A stretch of 64,000 bases of DNA. Origin: Henriciella sp. GTDB lineage: Bacteria; Pseudomonadota; Alphaproteobacteria; Caulobacterales; Hyphomonadaceae. Location: assembly GCA_030066975.1 (NCBI GenBank), contig JASJAO010000004.1, positions 310,001 through 374,000 on the forward strand, written 5' to 3'. Made by a program: the position numbers and the translations under genes. Positions 42,660-51,149 of this stretch are shown in pieces; the first letter of the stretch is position 1; every line of letters starts with the position of its first letter. Below the pieces are notes generated by a model, which was not told the DNA's origin, ran no database searches, and saw only the letters and a list, made by a program, of their open reading frames with translations.

Positions 42660-43257
42660 TTCAACTGCCGGTTACGCCAACGAGGCCGATGACCTCTTCG
42701 AGCGCTATGAGGCGCGCAGGTCAGCCGACGTCCATAAGCCGTGGTCTCACTTCTTCCCGGCCTCACCCGCGCGCATTCTCGATATCGGCGCGGGCACCGG
42801 GCGGGATGCGGCTTGGTTCACCTCGCTCGGTCACCATGTCACAGCCGTTGAACCCGTCGATGAGATGCGCACGCGCGCTCAGAAGCTCCATCCCGAGCCG
42901 GAGATCACGTGGCTGAAAGATATCCTACCAGATCTGCCGGACGTCCGTGCCCTCAATCAGACGTTCGATATGATCCTGATGCATGCCGTGTGGATGCACC
43001 TCACAGAGCCTGAACGTACGAGCGGGATGGCCACACTCGCGTCGCTGCTCGCCTCCGGTGGCCGCATTGTGATGAGCCAGCGCCATGGCCCGGTCCCAAA
43101 GGGGCGTCGCATGTTCGAGATTGGCGGCGAAGAGACCATCTCTCTCGCCGCACAGCATGGATTGAAATGCCTCTACAATATCCGCACCGGGTCAACAGCC
43201 GCTGAGAACATGGCACTCCGCATTGAGTGGACCAGACTCGTGTTCGAAAAGAACTGA
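42628..43257 (+). CDS. Class I SAM-dependent methyltransferase
   Basis: A 209-residue methyltransferase. Motif I is RILDIGAGTGRDAAWFTSLG, followed by VTAVEPVDEMRTRAQ (SAM ribose contact) and FDMILMHAVWMHLTEPERTSGMATL and ASGGRIVMSQRHGP. The substrate is unknown. It overlaps the SinR-like gene, which makes it the last member of the mut run, but a metabolic link is not evident. The short N-terminal tail before DDLFERYEARR could be shortened if a later start is used. Confidence 0.85.
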   Translation: MSRSISPIEGSSTAGYANEADDLFERYEARRSADVHKPWSHFFPASPARILDIGAGTGRDAAWFTSLGHHVTAVEPVDEMRTRAQKLHPEPEITWLKDILPDLPDVRALNQTFDMILMHAVWMHLTEPERTSGMATLASLLASGGRIVMSQRHGPVPKGRRMFEIGGEETISLAAQHGLKCLYNIRTGSTAAENMALRIEWTRLVFEKN

Positions 43258-43319
43258 CGGCGCGGCACCCTTTTCAGGATCCAAATTCCCAGCCATCCTC
43301 CAAAAAAAGGGAGGTTGAG

Positions 43320-44756
43320 ATGGACGAGTATGATAAATGCGACGCGACTGATCTCGCGGCCATGGTCGCCGCAGGTGATGTCACGCCGAAAGAGCTGCTT
43401 GATGAGGCGGTGAAGCGCGCAGAGGCCGCGCAACCAGAACTGAATTGTTTCTCCGCCATGTTTCCAGATGTCGCCGAGGGGCAGATCGCGGGCACCCTCC
43501 CCGATGGGCCGTTCAAAGGCGTTCCGATGGCGGTCAAAGACCTCGGCTTCGAGATTGAAGGCCAACCCCTCACCAATGGCTCGCGTGCCTTTAAGGACAA
43601 TGTTGCGACGCGCGACAGTGAGCTTTGCAAACGCTACAAGGCTGCAGGCTTCACGCTGTTCGGACAGACAACTAGCCCTGAATTCGGCCTGACCACCACC
43701 ACTGAAAGCCTGCTCTATGGCCCGACCCGCAACCCCTGGGATACCTCGCGCACCTCAGGTGGCTCGTCCGGCGGCGCCTCATCCTGCGTCGCGGCAGGCG
43801 TCATTCCCATCGCTCATGCGAGCGATGGCGGCGGCTCGATCCGCATCCCGGCCAGCTGTACCGGCCTGTTCGGCATGAAACCGTCGCGCGGACGCACCCC
43901 GATGGGACCGGCCACAACCGAAGGCTGGAATGGCCAGTCGACCGTCCACGCCGTCTCCCGCTCAGTCCGCGACAATGCTGCCCTGCTGGACGTGACCCAT
44001 GGGCGTGAGATTGGCTCCCGCTATGTCGCGCCTGACTCCGAAGCCAGCTTCCTCAGCGCCCTTCACAGTGACCCGAAACCGCTCAAAATCGCCCTTTGGG
44101 ATACGGCCCCGAATGGCACCCGACCCGACGCCGAGGCGCAGGCCGGGCTCAACACCACGCGCAAACTGCTCGAAGACCTCGGCCACCATGTCGAGGAGGC
44201 AGGCCCCGTACTCGACGGCGAAGCGCTCGGCAAAGGCCTGCTCATGACCGTTTCCGCTGCCATGGCGATGATCATGGAAGTCCGCGGCCAGGCGCTCGGT
44301 CGCGAAATGACAGCTGAGGATATGGAGCCGGTCACCGCGCAATTCGTTGAGTTCGGCAACACCGTGCCGATGCGCGAGCTGATGAAAGCCAATCAGGCGT
44401 CGATCACAGCCGGCATGGCCTATGAGCAATTCCTGATCGATGGCGGCTATGACATGGTCCTGTCACCGACGACCTCTCGCGCCCCCGACCCCATCGGCAC
44501 CCTTTCGCTCAATCCCGACAATCTTGACGCCTATACAGAGGCGGTCACGACGTTCGCGCCGTGGTGCGCGATTTCGAACCAAGCTGGGACGCCCGCCATG
44601 TCAGTTCCACTGCACTGGACAGCAGACGACCTGCCGATCGGCATGATGTTCGGCGCGCGCTGCGGGAATGAGTGGCAGCTCTATCAGCTTGCCGGACAGC
44701 TGGAGCGCGCCGCGCCTTGGGCGCATCGTCGTCCACCCGTCTGGACCGGCTCGTAA
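43320..44756 (+). CDS. Amidase signature family enzyme
   Basis: A 478-residue amidase. The catalytic triad Ser-cisSer-Lys is present: K73 in PMAVKDLGF, cis-Ser in SGGSSGGAS (near 149-150), and nucleophile Ser near 173 in ASDGGGSIRIPAS. The C-terminal part (AGTPAMSVPLHWTADDLPIGMMFGARCG) is also typical. Family members hydrolyse a wide range of amides, including GatA-type transamidation, but no GatB/C is nearby, so it is likely a general amidase. GGGAGGTTGAG precedes the ATG at 43320. Confidence 0.92.
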   Translation: MDEYDKCDATDLAAMVAAGDVTPKELLDEAVKRAEAAQPELNCFSAMFPDVAEGQIAGTLPDGPFKGVPMAVKDLGFEIEGQPLTNGSRAFKDNVATRDSELCKRYKAAGFTLFGQTTSPEFGLTTTTESLLYGPTRNPWDTSRTSGGSSGGASSCVAAGVIPIAHASDGGGSIRIPASCTGLFGMKPSRGRTPMGPATTEGWNGQSTVHAVSRSVRDNAALLDVTHGREIGSRYVAPDSEASFLSALHSDPKPLKIALWDTAPNGTRPDAEAQAGLNTTRKLLEDLGHHVEEAGPVLDGEALGKGLLMTVSAAMAMIMEVRGQALGREMTAEDMEPVTAQFVEFGNTVPMRELMKANQASITAGMAYEQFLIDGGYDMVLSPTTSRAPDPIGTLSLNPDNLDAYTEAVTTFAPWCAISNQAGTPAMSVPLHWTADDLPIGMMFGARCGNEWQLYQLAGQLERAAPWAHRRPPVWTGS

Positions 44757-44863
44757 GCACAGGAATGGCGATCGGCGCTTTCATGCTGCTGAGGCCATAT
44801 CGGTTTTCGCGACCCGCTGCTGTGGTTAATTTCTAGAACCTGTTTCTAACTTATCGTCCATTT

Positions 44864-44879
44864 GTGATCATATGGTCAC
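44864..44879. promoter_or_regulatory. Near-palindrome upstream of lipid desaturase gene
   Basis: GTGATCATATGGTCAC is palindromic except for one T/G pair and lies about 100 bp before the desaturase ATG. A TATAAT hexamer at 44937-44942, flanked by GCGGAG/CTCCGC arms, is the best -10 candidate. The regulator is unknown. The remainder of 44757-44971 holds no gene. Confidence 0.4.
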
Positions 44880-44971
44880 TTCGACACTTTCTTGCCACAT
44901 TTCAGATGTTTGTGAACACTCACAGACAAGCGGAGCTATAATGTCTCCGCAAGCAAGATCAGGAGTTCAAC

Positions 44972-45562
44972 ATGTCTGTCACCGCAGTTTCAACCGGCGC
45001 GGGCATCGCGCTAAAAGTCTTTGGTGGCCTTTATCTGGCCGACGCCATTTCCGGTGTGTTTCACTGGTTTGAGGACCGTTACGGCAATCCAAAATGGCCC
45101 GTGCTCGGCCATACCATTCGCGAGAACCAGCAACATCACCACACCCCGCGCAGCTTTCTGAAAGGCACCCTATGGACCCGCAACCGAGAGGTCTGGGCCA
45201 TTGGCACCGTCTTTTTGATCATCTTCTATTTTGTCGGTTGGCTGAACCTGTTTACCGGCGCAGCCGTCATTTTCGGCATGTTCGCGAACGAGATCCACGC
45301 CGCGGCCCATCGCAGCCCGAAAGAAAACGGGCCTGTCATTACGGCCTTACAGAAAACCGGCCTGATGCAGTCGCACAAACACCATGCCGCCCACCACCGC
45401 AAAGGCAAGGACAGCCATTATTGTGTGATGACCAATCATCTCAACCCGGCCCTGGAACGGCTTCAGGTCTTCCAGAGGCTGGAACGCCTGATCAAATGGT
45501 CAACCGGCGTGGTCCCTCGCTTGGATGACAGCGTGAACCCCCGCTACCGACGCGCAGTTTAG
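44972..45562 (+). CDS. CarF/TMEM189-type lipid desaturase (plasmanylethanolamine desaturase family)
   Basis: A 196-residue His-rich membrane protein. It matches the human TMEM189 (PEDS1) B-domain pattern along its length: YLADAISGVFHWFEDRYGNP, LGHTIRENQQHHHTP (H55-H57), FGMFANEIHAAAHRSP (H109, H113), MQSHKHHAAHH (H135-H142), HYCVMTNHLNPALERL (H149) and RLERLIKWSTGVVPRLDD. Residues 72-108 contain hydrophobic spans. In this family the His clusters bind two metal ions and the enzyme introduces the vinyl-ether bond of plasmalogens; CarF in Myxococcus does this and is required for light-induced carotenoid signalling. A good AGGAG precedes the ATG. Whether this bacterium makes plasmalogens cannot be told. 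Confidence 0.85.
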   Translation: MSVTAVSTGAGIALKVFGGLYLADAISGVFHWFEDRYGNPKWPVLGHTIRENQQHHHTPRSFLKGTLWTRNREVWAIGTVFLIIFYFVGWLNLFTGAAVIFGMFANEIHAAAHRSPKENGPVITALQKTGLMQSHKHHAAHHRKGKDSHYCVMTNHLNPALERLQVFQRLERLIKWSTGVVPRLDDSVNPRYRRAV

Positions 45563-45581
45563 ACTAAGTGGAGATTATGTA

Positions 45582-45638
45582 TTGAGAATGATTTGCAATT
45601 GCGGAACAATCATGCCATCACTTGCAAATCATTCTCAA
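45582..45638. promoter_or_regulatory. Perfect 17-bp inverted repeat resembling paired Fur boxes
   Basis: TTGAGAATGATTTGCAA (45582-45598) and TTGCAAATCATTCTCAA (45622-45638) are exact inverted complements with 23 bp between. Each arm resembles a Fur-type box (GAGAATGATTTGC). The pair sits directly upstream of a small gene, so iron control is inferred. The RNA could also fold into a 17-bp hairpin ahead of the ribosome-binding site. Confidence 0.75.
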
Positions 45639-45653
45639 CTTTGGAGCCAGACA

Positions 45654-45857
45654 ATGTGTTATCCCGTCCACGACTCAAACATGATCGAATGGCTGCGGAC
45701 ACAAGTCCGTGTGCTTGAAGCCTGGCGTGAATCCATCGCTCTCAAGCCGCAGATCGATATCGAACTCCTCTCACGCGTTGAAGATCATTATCAGTGGCTG
45801 ACGCGTGAGATTCAGTTGCTGGAAACCGCTTTCGAGCCTGAGGCGCGCCGCGCCTAG
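45654..45857 (+). CDS. Small hypothetical protein, 67 aa
   Basis: A 67-residue helical protein (WLRTQVRVLEAWRESIALKP followed by a second helix, QWLTREIQLLETAFEPEARRA), with no family recognised. TTGGAGCC precedes the ATG at 45654. A longer frame to 45582 would run through the inverted repeat, so I take the shorter start. The paired Fur-like boxes suggest that it is induced when iron is scarce. It is convergent with the DUF938 gene, 6 bp away. Confidence 0.65.
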   Translation: MCYPVHDSNMIEWLRTQVRVLEAWRESIALKPQIDIELLSRVEDHYQWLTREIQLLETAFEPEARRA

Positions 45858-45863
45858 AGTGCT

Positions 45864-46556
45864 CTAACGCCGCTCGAAAACCACCGTGAGATTATTGGCA
45901 GGCATCTCAATCACCTGCCGCAATGTAAATCCGACCTCAGTCGCGACCGGCTCGATCTCCAGATCGAGGTCGCGCACACCCCAGGCCGGATCCCGCCGTT
46001 TCAGATCGTCACTGAACCGGGCGTTCGACGGTGCCATCTCTCCGCGCCGGGCGAACGGCCCATACAGAACGAGCCGGCCTTGAACTGGCAGCAACGCGCT
46101 TGCCCCGCGCAACAGCCCAGTCGCCGCCGCAAACGGCGCGATATGGATCATGTTCGCACAGAAGATCGCATCGAATCCCGCGGTCACATGCGCTTGGCTC
46201 CAGTCGGCCACTGTCGTGTCAATGATCAGCGGCCCCTTCAGGCGATCATGCTCAACCACCCCTCGCCACGCCGCTTGGCTCGCCCGACCGTCGGGATCGA
46301 TATCGCTATAGGTCCAGTGCAAGTCCGGCGCAGCTTGCGTGATGTGCACGCCGTGCTCGCCCGTACCGGACGCAATTTCCAACACGTTACCGGCGGTTAG
46401 AACATGGTCCAGAAAGACTTGGCGCACCGCGTCCTTGTTTCGCCCGGTTGAAGGCGAATAGCGCCGCCCATCACCTGCCATCGTCCGCGGCTCCAAAGCC
46501 ACCGGCTGCCCCGTCTCGGACTTTGGATCGTTCGCGTCGTCGCCGCTGGCGCTCAT
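45864..46556 (-). CDS. DUF938 methyltransferase-like protein
   Basis: A 230-residue Rossmann methyltransferase of the DUF938 family. The SAM motif is NVLEIASGTGEHGVHI, followed by WTYSDIDPDG (acidic ribose contact), FDAIFCANMIHIAPF, and the family marker GRLVLYGPFARRGEMAPSNA. The substrate is not known. Its start overlaps the aldo/keto reductase stop by 4 bp. Confidence 0.88.
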   Translation of the reverse strand: MSASGDDANDPKSETGQPVALEPRTMAGDGRRYSPSTGRNKDAVRQVFLDHVLTAGNVLEIASGTGEHGVHITQAAPDLHWTYSDIDPDGRASQAAWRGVVEHDRLKGPLIIDTTVADWSQAHVTAGFDAIFCANMIHIAPFAAATGLLRGASALLPVQGRLVLYGPFARRGEMAPSNARFSDDLKRRDPAWGVRDLDLEIEPVATEVGFTLRQVIEMPANNLTVVFERR

Positions 46557-47566
46557 CCGTCGGCCAGCTCATAGGCAAACTGTTCGGTGTCCACGATCTG
46601 CTGACCGAATGCGGTATAGCGCGGGCCAATCGACTTCTCCGGTAAGAAATGCGCGTCCAGCCGCGCCACGATCTCGTCAGACAGCGCAATCGCTCCCGCC
46701 GCAACGTTGTCCTGCAAGTGTGAGAGATTTGTTGTGCCGGGGATCGGGATGACATGCTCCCCTTTCGCAAGGGTCCAGGCGAGCGCCAGTTGCGCCACCG
46801 TACATCCGGCCTCTGCCGCACAGTCCCGCGCAACATCAAGCAGCGGCAGATTGGCGGCATAATGCTCTTCAAAGAATCGTGGGAACATGGACAGGCGCAA
46901 ATCACTTTCATGCATCTGCGCTGGATCAGCAGGCGGATCAGCCAAAAACCCGCGGCCAACCGGCGAAAATGCGACCAGTGCAATCCCGAGCTCCGCACAC
47001 GCTTCAAGCACCGCGATCTCGGGGTTTCGCACCCAAAGCGAATACTCCGACTGAAGCGCGGTGATCGGGTGCACCGCATGGGCACGACGCACCAGGCCTT
47101 CGCCCATCTCAGACAGGCCGATGCCGCGGATCTTACCGGCTTCAACCAGGCGCGACAGTGCCCCGACCGAATCCTCAATCGGCACATTCGGGTCCGGGCG
47201 ATGCATGTAGTAAAGGTCGATGGTCTCGGTGTTCAGCCGCTTCAAACTGGCCTCACAGGCGGCGATAATCGCTTCGGGGCGCCCATCCAGCGTCCGCTTG
47301 CCATCCTTGAAGCCCAGCACGCACTTACTCGCCAGATAGACCTCGTCCCGTCGATGCCCCACGGCTTTGGCGACCAATTGCTCATTCGTACCAAGCCCAT
47401 AAATCGTCGCCGTGTCAAAGAAATTGCACCCCAGATCCAACGCCCGATTGAGCAGCGCAATCGCGTCTGCCTCATCGGTCGCCGGGCCATAGGCATGGCT
47501 GAGATTCATACAGCCGAGCCCGACCGGATAGACTTTTTGTCCGCCGATATACCGTGTGTTTCCCAT
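46553..47566 (-). CDS. Aldo/keto reductase
   Basis: A 337-residue TIM-barrel NADPH-dependent oxidoreductase. The catalytic tetrad can be followed: Asp in FFDTATIYG with Tyr four residues on, Lys in YLASKCVLG and His in YMHRPDP. The NADPH-binding tail is VIPIPGTTNLSHLQDN. Specificity is unknown. It is 3 bp downstream of the acyl-CoA ligase and overlaps DUF938 by 4 bp, so all three form one operon. Confidence 0.93.
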   Translation of the reverse strand: MGNTRYIGGQKVYPVGLGCMNLSHAYGPATDEADAIALLNRALDLGCNFFDTATIYGLGTNEQLVAKAVGHRRDEVYLASKCVLGFKDGKRTLDGRPEAIIAACEASLKRLNTETIDLYYMHRPDPNVPIEDSVGALSRLVEAGKIRGIGLSEMGEGLVRRAHAVHPITALQSEYSLWVRNPEIAVLEACAELGIALVAFSPVGRGFLADPPADPAQMHESDLRLSMFPRFFEEHYAANLPLLDVARDCAAEAGCTVAQLALAWTLAKGEHVIPIPGTTNLSHLQDNVAAGAIALSDEIVARLDAHFLPEKSIGPRYTAFGQQIVDTEQFAYELADG

Positions 47567-47569
47567 CGC

Positions 47570-49315
47570 CTATCCTCTCGGCGTAAAGCGCTCTCGCAGC
47601 TCCGTTTTCAGGATCTTGCCATTCGCATTGCGTGGCAAAGGCTCATCCATAAACTGAATTTCAACCGGCACTTTGAACGCCGCCAGTTGGCTCGCCACAT
47701 GCGCGCGCAGCTCATCTTGCGTAGCCGTCTTGTCCGGCTTCAACTGCACGACGGCACCCACTTCCTGGCCCAGAATTTTGTGCTCAATCCCAACCACTGA
47801 GGCATCCATCACCGCCGGGTGATCGAACAGCGCGCTTTCAACTTCGATACAGTAGATGTTCTCGCCGCCACGGATCAGCATGTCCTTCGCCCGGTCGACC
47901 AGATACAGAAAGCCTTCCTCATCAATGCGCGCAAGGTCACCGGTAACAACCCATCCGTCCACGAAGGTTTCCGCAGTGGCCTGCGGCCGGTTCCAGTAGA
48001 GACGACAATTGGACGCCCCCTTGCACCAAAGCTCTCCGACCTCGCCCGGCGGCAAGATGTTGCCATCCGGATCAACGATTTTCAGCTCTACCGCTGCTGG
48101 CGGCGCGCCGGCGCTGTCAGGCCGATTGACATAATCCTCACCGATATTCAGCGTCGCCGTCGCACACGTCTCGGTCATGCCCCAGCCATTGCCGGGCGCG
48201 GCATCAGGAAACCTTTTCTTGATCGTGGTCACCAGTTCCGGCGCCGACGGCGCTCCACCATAAGAGATCGCCTTGATACTGGAGAGGTCATGCTGGTCGC
48301 GCTCCGGATGCTCCAGCAACTGCCAGGCAATTGCGGGCACGCCGCCGACCGCTGTGATCTGCTCTGCCGGAATGATCGGCAAGGCAAGGCCCGCATCCCA
48401 CTTATACATCATCACGATCTTATCGCCGCGCAGCATGGTCGGCACCAGGATCGCAAAAGCGCCTGTGGCGTGGAAGAATGGAATCGCCAGCAAAGTGGCG
48501 TTCTGCTCGTTTGGATCCGGCTCTGGCGGCTGCTCGCCGCGGCGCAGCAGCATACGCATCTGACAGCTCATCGAATTCAGAATATTCGAAATGATCGCGC
48601 GATGCGTCGCGAGCGCGCCTTTCGGCCGCCCGGTTGTGCCTGACGTATACATAATGGTCGCATCATCATCCGGCCCCAGGTCCACCGGTGGCAGGTCGAT
48701 CTTTGGCAGGTTCGCCCAGTTCGACACCGGTCCGATCAGCGACTCCATTGAAACCACGCGCGGGTCAGCCCGCTCATCGCGGTCCCGAGCAATAATCACA
48801 TGTTCAAGATCGGTCAGATCATCCATATGTTCACGAATACGCTCATAGATCTGGGGGTCCACGACCGCCAGTTTGGCGCCACTATCATTGAGGCCGTATT
48901 CCAACTCGTCACCAGTCCACCAGGAGTTCATCGGCGTCGCGATTGCACCAATGCTCAGGGCCGCAAAAAACGGCACCGGCCATTGCGGATAGTTGCGCTG
49001 AATGATGGCGACCCGATCGCCCTTCTTGATTCCGTATTTCTCGACCAAAATCCCGGCGAAATGCTCGACCGCCCGTGCGAATGCGGAATAGGTCACCCGC
49101 TCGTCCTCAAACACCAGAAAATCCCGATGCCCGAATTGTGGTTCCGCCACTTCCAGAATATAGCGAATGGTGGGCGGTGCCTGAACGTAGACTTTCATCG
49201 GTACGCCACCGACTTCGCCGTCTCCCAATTTCAATGGCGTGTCTGACGCAGCAATCGCCGCGTTCGCTTGTGCAATTGACATGACAGGCCAGTTTTCAGG
49301 CAAAGCTGATGACAT
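47570..49315 (-). CDS. Acyl-CoA ligase (AMP-dependent synthetase)
   Basis: A 581-residue ANL-superfamily enzyme that activates a carboxylic acid to acyl-AMP and then acyl-CoA. Motifs are TIMYTSGTTGRPKGALATHR (A3), GWGMTETCATATLN (A5), DGWVVTGDLARIDEEGFLYLVDRAKDMLIRGGENI (A7/A8) and the Lys in PRNANGKILKTEL (A10). Medium/long-chain or aromatic acid substrates are possible. It likely feeds the crotonases and mutase. GGAGGATTTTTA precedes the ATG, and a hairpin partly covers that site. Confidence 0.93.
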   Translation of the reverse strand: MSSALPENWPVMSIAQANAAIAASDTPLKLGDGEVGGVPMKVYVQAPPTIRYILEVAEPQFGHRDFLVFEDERVTYSAFARAVEHFAGILVEKYGIKKGDRVAIIQRNYPQWPVPFFAALSIGAIATPMNSWWTGDELEYGLNDSGAKLAVVDPQIYERIREHMDDLTDLEHVIIARDRDERADPRVVSMESLIGPVSNWANLPKIDLPPVDLGPDDDATIMYTSGTTGRPKGALATHRAIISNILNSMSCQMRMLLRRGEQPPEPDPNEQNATLLAIPFFHATGAFAILVPTMLRGDKIVMMYKWDAGLALPIIPAEQITAVGGVPAIAWQLLEHPERDQHDLSSIKAISYGGAPSAPELVTTIKKRFPDAAPGNGWGMTETCATATLNIGEDYVNRPDSAGAPPAAVELKIVDPDGNILPPGEVGELWCKGASNCRLYWNRPQATAETFVDGWVVTGDLARIDEEGFLYLVDRAKDMLIRGGENIYCIEVESALFDHPAVMDASVVGIEHKILGQEVGAVVQLKPDKTATQDELRAHVASQLAAFKVPVEIQFMDEPLPRNANGKILKTELRERFTPRG

Positions 49316-49322
49316 TAAAAAT

Positions 49323-49349
49323 CCTCCGGAAATTGTTTCTCTTTCCGGA
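49323..49349 (-). promoter_or_regulatory. Hairpin overlapping the acyl-CoA ligase ribosome-binding site
   Basis: On the minus strand TCCGGAAA (49349-49342) pairs with TTTCCGGA (49332-49325); the Shine-Dalgarno GGAGG (49327-49323) shares three bases with the 3' arm. In RNA this would partly hide the ribosome-binding site, so it may be a thermosensor-like or regulated leader, or equally a DNA operator. A separate CCCCTAGGGG palindrome is at 49365-49374. Confidence 0.4.
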
Positions 49350-49470
49350 TATTAGGGAGCATTGCCCCTAGGGGAAGGGGCGACGCAGCGGCAGCCGCCC
49401 CTGAACTTCAGTTCAAGGATCAAAAAGTCTGATTTCGGCGCTCAAAAAAGAGAGAAAGAGCGCCAACCGA

Positions 49471-49614
49471 TCAGTTACGATCGGCCAGCAGGACCGCGGG
49501 GTCAGACGTCGCATCATCGGCAAATGCCGAACCCACGCGCGCTTCGGTTGGTAGCATGCTCAGCGCAAGGCATGCCAAAAGACTGGCAAATACAATTGTC
49601 AGAAAGGCTCTCAC
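49471..49614 (-). CDS. Small secreted peptide, 47 aa
   Basis: A 47-residue ORF starting at GTG 49614 with GCGGAG upstream. The first ~32 residues form a typical signal peptide (positive MRAF, hydrophobic LTIVFASLLACLALSM, cleavage region VGSAFA), leaving a mature part of about 15 residues. No family is recognised. It lies in the 390-bp gap between the acyl-CoA ligase and the two lipoprotein genes, both on the same strand. The rest of that gap shows nothing. Confidence 0.5.
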   Translation of the reverse strand: MRAFLTIVFASLLACLALSMLPTEARVGSAFADDATSDPAVLLADRN

Positions 49615-49706
49615 TCTACACTCCGCAAATCAACTCGACCCCCCGAAAGGTCCAGCTTGCGCAGAGTTTTCCGAAAACGTCCTTGGCCGTCAAGCCCGTT
49701 AACGCA

Positions 49707-50357
49707 TTACTTACCAAATTCACAGAACCGCACGATGCGGTCCGTCCCGTCCGGCTCAGTCAAATCGTAACTTGGCCCAGTCAGTTCGTCATCATCGCAC
49801 AGATAACCCATCTGGAACATGTCGAGGATATAGTCGGCCGACGGTGTGAGATTGCGCGTCAGCATCAGATCCGCAGCATCCTGATGCGCGCCGAGTCGGA
49901 ACCGAGCTTCGAACTCTTCCGTGGGCGACAGGTCGCCGCTTGCAATCGCGGCCTGTAATGTCTCTGCCTCATGAGTCGCTTCAGTCAGCATATAACGTGC
50001 ATCCGCTGCAAACAGGCTGTTCTCATAAGTGTTGATCAGCTCACTGAAATCAGAAATCGCGCCCAGCACGTCATGCCCCTCACTAAAGCGCAGCTCGCCG
50101 CGCTTATAAAGCGCTTCTGCTTTTTCAGCCTCCGTCAATTCAGGCACACCCAGCAACTGCGTCAGGCGATCAATGGCGGTCGGTTCGTTGCCCGCGGCGA
50201 CGAGTTGCTCGACGCTGCTCATCGCGAGATCGAAGGCGCTCGGAACCTCCATCAGGTCGACTGGGGCAGTGTCCGTGACGGTGGTGTCGCTCACCACATC
50301 ACTACTGGCGCAAGCGGCCATGACGGCTAAGGACGTGAGGGCAATAAGTGTACGCAT
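49707..50357 (-). CDS. Hypothetical lipoprotein, paralogue 1
   Basis: A 216-residue lipoprotein (RTLIALTSLAVMAAC lipobox). The mature part is helical and may have TPR-like pairs (EALYKRGELRFSEGHDVLGA, FSELINTYENSLFAADARYML). It shares layout and short motifs with the neighbour upstream: an AFDxxMS stretch near the N-terminus and R-x-E-x-R ... DV-x-GAI-x-D in the middle. The family is unknown. Confidence 0.75.
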   Translation of the reverse strand: MRTLIALTSLAVMAACASSDVVSDTTVTDTAPVDLMEVPSAFDLAMSSVEQLVAAGNEPTAIDRLTQLLGVPELTEAEKAEALYKRGELRFSEGHDVLGAISDFSELINTYENSLFAADARYMLTEATHEAETLQAAIASGDLSPTEEFEARFRLGAHQDAADLMLTRNLTPSADYILDMFQMGYLCDDDELTGPSYDLTEPDGTDRIVRFCEFGK

Positions 50358-50428
50358 TCGATCAGGCTCCGTGTTGATCATGAACAAGCCACTCGTCGCC
50401 AGATCAGATGGCGAAACGAAGGCAGAAA

Positions 50429-51040
50429 TCAGGAATCTGGAAGAGCATCACACCAAACCAGCTCTGCGGCATAGTCCGGCGCGGCGCCAAACGTATGAAA
50501 CATCTCGCCACTGGCCCCATCCCCCTCGGCACAGACGAACCCAGCTTCGCGCAGCACATAAGTCTGCTCAGCCGTTGGGGTCAGCCTAGAGCGCTGATAG
50601 CGGGTCGCCGCCTCATCCAGCGCGCCAAGCGTGACTTTGTCATCAAACCAGTCGCTGAGATTCTGCAGACGGGATAAACGCACTTGCGCCTCTTCAATCA
50701 ACACTTGTCCGCGCGATTTTTGCGTCTCAAGTTCTTCGAAGGGCATTGTCTCGGATGCGGTTGCCAAAATCGTGTCGAGATCAGTTATCGCACCGGGAAC
50801 ATCGTACGCATGCTCGATTCGTTTTTCGGCACGTTGCTTCAGCAAATCATGGCGTTGGGCCGCGCTGAGGTCCGGATCGTCAAGTGCTTCGGCAATTCGC
50901 CGCTCAACATAAGGAAGGCTCGCGCTGGCAGCTGTCTCCGACATGACCGCGTCGAACGCGTCCGGGGCCATCTCTACGGGCACCGTTTCGCAGGCAGCCA
51001 AGACATACAGGAGGGCCGTCAGGCAAGTTTTCCGGATCAT
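50429..51040 (-). CDS. Hypothetical lipoprotein, paralogue 2
   Basis: A 203-residue lipoprotein (RKTCLTALLYVLAAC). It resembles the next gene: AFDAVMSETA, QRAEKRIEHAYDVPGAITDL, and a Cys-containing C-terminal segment (REAGFVCAEGDGASGEMF). The pair looks like a tandem duplication, 71 bp apart. A conserved C-terminal Cys pair (VCAEG and WCDAL) may form a disulfide in each. Function unknown. Confidence 0.72.
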   Translation of the reverse strand: MIRKTCLTALLYVLAACETVPVEMAPDAFDAVMSETAASASLPYVERRIAEALDDPDLSAAQRHDLLKQRAEKRIEHAYDVPGAITDLDTILATASETMPFEELETQKSRGQVLIEEAQVRLSRLQNLSDWFDDKVTLGALDEAATRYQRSRLTPTAEQTYVLREAGFVCAEGDGASGEMFHTFGAAPDYAAELVWCDALPDS

Positions 51041-51149
51041 GGGGACAGACTCAAACTTCAACAACAACGCGCGGGAATACGCCGCCCCAGACAATCGCCC
51101 GAATAAGGCCGTTCGGTGGCAAAACTGCTATTGGTAGATTACGCTTCGT

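Noticed and set aside
44864-44879. CRP/FNR site
   Set aside because: Half-site spacing is wrong for TGTGA-N6-TCACA.
46754-47800. 348-codon plus-strand frame opposite the aldo/keto reductase
   Set aside because: Opposite-frame shadow; reductase motifs are clear on the minus strand.
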